From positions 1-51,764 of the forward strand of contig NZ_JABERD010000057.1 in NCBI RefSeq assembly GCF_013044505.1: a DNA stretch of 51,764 nt. Direction: 5' to 3'. Positions 47,701-51,764 of this stretch are shown piece after piece. Both the position numbers and the translations under genes were made by a program. Origin of the DNA: Streptomyces sp. S3(2020) (GTDB lineage Bacteria > Actinomycetota > Actinomycetes > Streptomycetales > Streptomycetaceae). The notes beneath the pieces were generated by a model. That model worked only from the letters and a program-made list of their open reading frames with translations, searched no databases and was not told where the DNA came from. Every line of letters starts with the position of its first letter. The stretch's first letter is position 1.

Positions 47701-48894
47701 TCAGGTGATACGGCCGGTGGATACGGTCAGCGGATCCCGGTAAAGCATGTCGAGGGCCACCGAACCGCCCGCCACCGCCAGTACGGAATCCGGGAAACTC
47801 GTCGGGATCACGGCCGCCGCCCGCTCGGGTCCGACCTCGTCCCGCAGCGCGGAGAGGCAGTCCTCCCGATGGATCGCGCCGACCTCGGTGACGACGACGA
47901 CCTCCGGGTTGAGGATGTCGAGCAGCAGCCCGGCCGCCCGCCCCGTCATCCGCGAGCGCTCCACCAACAGCCGTGCGGCCACCGGATCCCCGTCCGCCGC
48001 CCCCTTCACGAGACGCATCGGGTTCACCCCGGCGTCGACACCCGCCGCCCGTGCCCGCTCGCACAGCGTCCGCTCGCTGAGCTCGACCTGAAGGCAGCCG
48101 ACCCGCCCGCACCCGCACTTCCGCGTGCCGCCGCCGAGCGGCAGATGGGCGATCGCGCCGGCCTGCGAGCGCGGCCCGTGGTGCACCTCGTCGTTGGTGG
48201 CGAACGCGGCGTCGACCACATTGCCGACGAACAGGTGCAGCACGCTCCGGCTGCCGCGCGCCCGCCCGAACAGCCGCTCCGCGTTGACCAACGCCCGCGC
48301 GTGCCCGTCCACATGGACCGGCAGCCCGGTGCGCGCGCCGATCAGCTCCCGCACCGGCACGTCCCGCCAGCCCAGCAGTTGGTGCTCGACGACGGTCCCG
48401 GCCTCCTGGTCCACCCAGCCGCCGGCCGCGAAGCCGACGCCGAGCGGCCGACACCCCGGCGCGGCCGCGAGCAGCGCGCCCAGCCCGTCGGCGGCCCGCG
48501 CCAGCACCTGCCCCGGCTCGGTGACGCCCTCGTGCTTGAGCTCCCGCGAGGCCACCACGCGTCCGCGCAGATCGAGCAGCGCGACGGTGGTGTAGGGCAC
48601 CGCCACATGGACGCCGCCCACCACGAAACGCGTGGAGTCCAGGTCGACCGGCACATGGGGCCGCCCCACACCCTTCGACTGCCGGGGCACGGCGGCCTCC
48701 CGGATCAGCCCGAGCCGGGAGAACCGGGCGCAGTAGTCGGTCACCGAGGCGGGGGAGAGCCCGGTCAGCCGGGCGATGGTGGAGCGCGCCACGGGCCCGT
48801 GCTCCAGCACGGACCGCAGCACGACACTCGCGCTCGTCCGCCGCCGGTCGGCATCGGAGGCACGCGCGATGGGGGAGGCAAGGGTGGTGGGCAT
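47701..48894 (-). CDS. ROK family transcriptional regulator
   Basis: A 397-residue protein with an N-terminal winged HTH (VVLRSVLEHGPVARSTIARLTGLSPASVTDYCARFSRLGLI) and a ROK/hexokinase-like ligand domain. The structural zinc motif is KCGCGRVGCLQ. The usual ROK DxGGT-type signature is replaced by VVGGVHVAVPYTTVALLD, so kinase activity is unlikely. ATG 48894 is chosen because GAGG lies nine bases upstream. It precedes the sulfonate operon on the same strand and may control it, although ROK effectors are normally sugars. A 28-codon leader ORF of the Streptomyces sulfur type lies just upstream. Confidence 0.92.
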   Translation of the reverse strand: MPTTLASPIARASDADRRRTSASVVLRSVLEHGPVARSTIARLTGLSPASVTDYCARFSRLGLIREAAVPRQSKGVGRPHVPVDLDSTRFVVGGVHVAVPYTTVALLDLRGRVVASRELKHEGVTEPGQVLARAADGLGALLAAAPGCRPLGVGFAAGGWVDQEAGTVVEHQLLGWRDVPVRELIGARTGLPVHVDGHARALVNAERLFGRARGSRSVLHLFVGNVVDAAFATNDEVHHGPRSQAGAIAHLPLGGGTRKCGCGRVGCLQVELSERTLCERARAAGVDAGVNPMRLVKGAADGDPVAARLLVERSRMTGRAAGLLLDILNPEVVVVTEVGAIHREDCLSALRDEVGPERAAAVIPTSFPDSVLAVAGGSVALDMLYRDPLTVSTGRIT

Positions 48895-48960
48895 GGCGAT
48901 CATCCTCGGGAGCGGTTCCGACACTGCGCCGTCTCGGAGGGGAGGCGCGCCGGAGCGGCC

Positions 48961-49047
48961 TCACCGGGGGCGGCGACAGGCAGCCGCGCTCACGCGTCGC
49001 AGGTCGACATGGCGACGCGACGTGAGGGTGAGGGCCTGGGCAACCAT
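48961..49047 (-). CDS. putative leader peptide, RRHVDLRR type
   Basis: A 28-residue ORF containing TSRRHVDLRRVSAAACRRPR. The core R-R-H-V-D-L-x-R-V-x-A-x-x-C is the pattern of short Streptomyces putative leader peptides that, from memory, precede many sulfur and cysteine genes. Its ATG falls eight bases after a -10 hexamer TACCCT (49060-49055), so it is probably leaderless. It ends 66 bases before the ROK start. Translation or stalling at the cysteine/arginine codons may gate expression of the downstream genes. Confidence 0.65.
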   Translation of the reverse strand: MVAQALTLTSRRHVDLRRVSAAACRRPR

Positions 49048-49054
49048 GGCTCGA

Positions 49055-49082
49055 AGGGTAGGGGTGTCGGCCGGATCCGGCC
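49055..49082 (-). promoter_or_regulatory. leader-peptide/ROK promoter with palindrome
   Basis: -10 TACCCT (49060-49055) with no good -35. A perfect 14-bp palindrome, GGCCGGATCCGGCC, occupies 49069-49082 where the -35 should be. An activator or repressor site is inferred. The remaining DNA to bioY (49083-49318) contains the inverted repeat GTGAC-CGGT-GTCAC at 49160-49173 and no gene. Confidence 0.4.
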
Positions 49083-49318
49083 AGGGTGCGATGCCTTGTT
49101 TGGTGGGACCCTACAGACGCCGTTCACACTCGACACGTGAGTGAAACGTCCCGGCCTCAGTGACCGGTGTCACGCCGTACCGGGTGTAACCGACATCCTT
49201 TGTATGGAGACCACCAAGCCGTGACTCCCGCCTTTGTCGAGCGCTGACGGTGATCGGCGCGAGGCGGCCGGGATAGCGTCGCGATGTCCCCCGCCGTTCA
49301 CACTCCCGCGGAGTCCCC

Positions 49319-49897
49319 ATGAGCACCGCCGTCGCCCCCGTCCGCCCTGGCCAGGTCCTCGCCGACCTGCTGCCGGCCTCCCGAGTCCGCGACATCGCGC
49401 TCGTCGTCGGCGGCGCCGCGCTCACCGGTCTCGCCGCCCAGATCTCGGTGCCGGTGCCGGGCTCCCCGGTGCCGGTGACCGGCCAGACGTTCGCCGTCCT
49501 CCTGGTCGGCATGACCCTGGGCGCCGGCCGCGGCTTCCTCTCCCTCGCGCTGTACGCCGTCGCGGGCGTCGCGGGCGTGCCGTGGTTCGCGGACGGCGGC
49601 TCCGGCGCGGCCGCCGCCTCCTTCGGCTACATCCTCGGCATGATCCTCGCCTCCACGGTCGTCGGCGCCCTGGCCCGCCGCGGCGCCGACCGCTCGGTGT
49701 GGCGCACCGCGGGAGCGATGCTGCTGGGCGAGGCGATCATCTACGCCGTCGGCGTCCCGTACCTGGCCTACGCCGCCGACCTGTCCGCCGCCACGGCGGT
49801 CGACGTCGGCCTCACCAACTACCTGATCGGCGACGCGCTCAAGGCCGCCGTGGTCATGGGTCTGCTGCCCACCACGTGGAAGTTCGTCAAGCGCTGA
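49319..49897 (+). CDS. bioY: biotin transporter BioY
   Basis: A 192-residue membrane protein with six helices, the substrate-binding S component of the biotin ECF-type transporter. The family signature lies in ISVPVPGSPVPVTGQTFAVLLVGMTLGAGRGFLSLALYAVAGVAGVPWFA. The later YILGMILASTVVGALA and GEAIIYAVGVPYLA are also typical. GGAG lies about seven bases before the ATG. No BioM or BioN gene is adjacent, so it works alone or with shared ATPase subunits. No TTGTAAAC/GTTGACA-type BirA site is visible upstream. Confidence 0.95.
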   Translation: MSTAVAPVRPGQVLADLLPASRVRDIALVVGGAALTGLAAQISVPVPGSPVPVTGQTFAVLLVGMTLGAGRGFLSLALYAVAGVAGVPWFADGGSGAAAASFGYILGMILASTVVGALARRGADRSVWRTAGAMLLGEAIIYAVGVPYLAYAADLSAATAVDVGLTNYLIGDALKAAVVMGLLPTTWKFVKR

Positions 49898-49925
49898 CGC
49901 GGTCGGGAAATCAGGAGAATCGGGA

Positions 49926-49972
49926 AAGAGGCTCGCCGGGTCGCATCGCGACGTCAGACCGGCGGGCCTCTT
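49926..49972. terminator. hairpin terminator between convergent genes
   Basis: A 14-bp stem with one G-U pair, AAGAGGCTCGCCGG (49926-49939) with CCGGCGGGCCTCTT (49959-49972), 19-base loop. It separates bioY from the convergent LPxTG protein gene. Confidence 0.65.
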
Positions 49973-49986
49973 CCATGTCCCGGCGC

Positions 49987-50715
49987 TCAGTGCGTGCGGA
50001 TCTCCTGGCGCGGCCTGCGCGTGGACCACCACATGCCGGCCGCACCGGCGGTCAGCAGCGCCGCGCCCGCCGCCCCCAGCGGGAGCAGGTCACGGGCGGG
50101 ACCGGTCTTGGGCAGCTCCTTCTCGCCGCCCGGCCCCACGGGCTGGTTGTCGGTGCCGAGCAGCAGCGGGGTGGCCGGGGCGTTCGGCGACGGGTTCGTC
50201 GTACCGAACGGAACCGGGCCCTGCTGCCAGAACGTCTTCTTTCCGTCGCCGGTCTGTACCGGCAGACAGATCTTGCCGGTCTTTCCGAGATCGAATGTCG
50301 CGTCCACGGCGTACGACTTCGACTTACCGGCCGCGAGATTGTCGATCGGGCAGGCGAAACCGCTGTTCGAGCCCTCCGGAAGATCGCTTTCGGCAATCGA
50401 GGAGCACCCTTGAACACTATTGACCGTGAGGCCGTCGAAGCCGACGACCAAAAGCTGGATCTTTCCGCTGTCCTTGGTCCCCTCGTTCTTCACCGTGGCG
50501 GTGAGGTCGGTCTTTTCGGAACTGTTGTCGACCGAGATCTGTTCGGGCAGCAGCGTGATCAGCTTCACGCCCGCCGGTGCCTCGTCGACGGCCTTTCCCC
50601 CCTTGCTGCTTCCGGGTCCCTCATCCGCTCCGGCGGCGGTGGAAAGGATCAGCACGGCCGAAAAAGATGCCGTGACCAGCGATCCCGCGATGGTCGTCAT
50701 ACGACGAGAACTCAT
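49987..50715 (-). CDS. LPxTG-type cell-wall-anchored protein
   Basis: A 242-residue exported protein. The signal peptide (MTTIAGSLVTASFSAVLILSTAAGADE) is followed by a single beta domain of DUF11/adhesin style (VKLITLLPEQISVDNSSEKTDLTATVKNEGTKDSGKIQLLVVG) with two cysteines that could pair (QGCSS, FACPID). The sorting signal is LPKTG (about 201-205), then a hydrophobic helix and RRPRQ tail. Sortase would link it to peptidoglycan; no sortase gene is in the window. AAGGGGGA precedes the ATG at 50715. Confidence 0.85.
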   Translation of the reverse strand: MSSRRMTTIAGSLVTASFSAVLILSTAAGADEGPGSSKGGKAVDEAPAGVKLITLLPEQISVDNSSEKTDLTATVKNEGTKDSGKIQLLVVGFDGLTVNSVQGCSSIAESDLPEGSNSGFACPIDNLAAGKSKSYAVDATFDLGKTGKICLPVQTGDGKKTFWQQGPVPFGTTNPSPNAPATPLLLGTDNQPVGPGGEKELPKTGPARDLLPLGAAGAALLTAGAAGMWWSTRRPRQEIRTH

Positions 50716-50910
50716 GTTCGTCCCCCTTGGCTGCGCCTGAATTCGCAGTACTTGAAGAGCTACCACAAGATTTCTCCGCACTATGCTGGTACGGCGCGAA
50801 GTGTGACCATTGTGTTGAAGTAGGCGTTGACCGGTGCGTGGTTGAGGGGGTGTGACGGATTGCCGGGGAATACGGGAAACACGAGGAGCGGTGGGGCTCC
50901 CGGGATATTG

Positions 50911-51743
50911 GTGACGGGACGTTATCGCCTGGTCGAGAGCATCGGACAGGGGGGAATGGGGCGGGTGTGGCGGGCCGCCGACGAGATGCTCGACCGGGAG
51001 GTCGCGGTCAAGGAGATGCGCATAGACGGCCTCGACGCGGAGGACGCGCGCACCCGCAGGGAACGCACGCTGCGCGAGGCCCGGGCCACGGCGCGGATCG
51101 ACCACCCCAATGTCGTACGGATCTATGACGTCGTCGACGAGGGCGAACGGCTGTGGATCGTCATGGAGTTGGTCGCCGGCCGCTCCCTGGAACGGATGAT
51201 GGTGGAGGACGGCCCGCTCGGCCCCCTGGAAGCGGCCCGCATCGGCGTCGGCCTGGTCACCGCACTGCGTCAGGTGCACGCCCGTGGCGTCCTGCACCGG
51301 GACATCAAGCCGGGCAACGTCCTGGTGGAGCGGAACGGACACCGCGTGGTCCTCACGGACTTCGGTATCGCGGCGATCCAGGACGCGAAGGCGCTGACGA
51401 TGGTCGGCATGCTGGTCGGCTCACCCGACTACATGGCCCCCGAGCGCATCTCCGGCCGCCCCCAGGGCCCGCCGTCCGACATCTGGTCCCTGGGCGCGAC
51501 GCTCTGCGCGGCCATGGGCGGCCACTCCCCGTTCTCCCGCGACACCACACTCGCCACGCTCCACGCGGTCCTCTACGAGGAGCCCGAACTCCCCGCCGTG
51601 GCAGGTCCGTTGCGCGACATCCTGGCCGCCCTCCTGGAGAAGGACCCCGACGTCCGCCCGGGGCTGGAGGACCTGGAGACCGCGCTCCAGCCGGTGGCCT
51701 TCCCGGCACCCACCCCGACCGTGGCGGTCACGAGGACAGAAGA
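50911..51743 (+). CDS. Ser/Thr protein kinase, Hanks type (3' truncated by contig end)
   Basis: The kinase domain is nearly complete. Glycine loop GQGGMGRVW at residues 12-20, ATP lysine K34 in VAVKEM, catalytic loop H129-R-D131-I-K-P-G-N, DFG at D150 and APERI activation-loop end are all intact, so it should be active. GTG 50911 starts directly at TGRYRLVESIG, the usual beginning for Streptomyces PknB-like kinases; no strong ribosome site is seen. The frame is open to the window end, but bases from 51744 look like adapter, so the last codons are unreliable. The membrane helix and sensor region are missing. Confidence 0.9.
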
Positions 51744-51764
51744 CTGTCTCTTATACCCATGTGA
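51744..51764 (+). other. probable Nextera adapter remnant at the contig end
   Basis: The first 19 of the terminal 21 bases, CTGTCTCTTATACCCATGT, match the Tn5/Nextera mosaic-end read-through CTGTCTCTTATACACATCT at 17 of 19 positions, and the following GA matches the continuing adapter. Coding sense of the kinase also stops being plausible here (TEDCLLYPC). It should be trimmed before annotation. Confidence 0.8.

Noticed and set aside
49240..49318. BirA-type operator upstream of bioY
   Set aside because: No TTGTAAAC or GTTGACA-like dyad could be found, so biotin control cannot be supported from the sequence.

Overview
The window is high-GC actinobacterial DNA and almost certainly from a Streptomyces chromosome. 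The codon third positions are overwhelmingly G or C, many genes start with GTG or without a leader, and two families of dispersed Streptomyces intergenic repeat are present. The order malQ, pepN, asd, ECF sigma, S8 protease, second pepN, DsbA-like protein, sodF, permease matches, from memory, the S. coelicolor core region around SCO2649-SCO2632. The right end is a contig end: its last 21 bases resemble a Nextera transposase adapter and are probably not genomic.

Layout, left to right. (1) 1-1.3 kb: a PadR regulator, an ABC ATPase and the start of a permease, translationally coupled and leftward. (2) 2.1-4.8 kb: a small repeat-bearing acidic ORF coupled to malQ, then a small membrane protein. 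(3) 4.9-8.7 kb: two divergent regulator/effector pairs, TetR with a FAD monooxygenase and MarR with an EamA exporter. Each has a strictly periodic array of half-sites (14 bp and 15 bp) in the shared intergenic DNA. (4) 8.8-19.8 kb: two ECF sigma factors, each followed by a membrane-anchored partner, plus PepN, a DUF1203 protein, Asd and a large secreted subtilase. (5) 19.9-29.6 kb: small metabolic and regulatory genes, a Tat-exported metallophosphoesterase with a candidate PHO box, a beta-lactamase-fold serine hydrolase, and an orphan AbiEi/Vsr-like protein. (6) 29.8-33.7 kb: second PepN, a DsbA-like mycothiol-type oxidoreductase behind a candidate sigma-R promoter, and a zinc-ribbon protein followed by an orphan ORF in the same frame. 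(7) 33.7-39.3 kb: two divergent arms with two FGGY kinases, a 2-hydroxyacid dehydrogenase, a DeoR regulator and a phosphatase, which look like an uncharacterised carbohydrate module. (8) 39.4-42.5 kb: a DUF574 methyltransferase, sodF with a Nur box and a candidate s-SodF sRNA, and an amino-acid permease. (9) 42.6-49.1 kb: a sulfonate or organosulfur operon (ssuA-ssuC-ssuB-LLM oxygenase-tauD) preceded by a ROK regulator. (10) 49.3-51.7 kb: bioY, an LPxTG-type surface protein and a truncated Ser/Thr kinase.

The parts most worth attention are two cysteine-containing, apparently leaderless leader peptides (12 and 28 codons) in front of the sulfur operon and the ROK gene; the two operator ladders at 5483-5626 and 7663-7730; the sodF/s-SodF/Nur arrangement; and the FGGY kinase module. 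All annotation is from reading the sequence. No database search or folding program was run.
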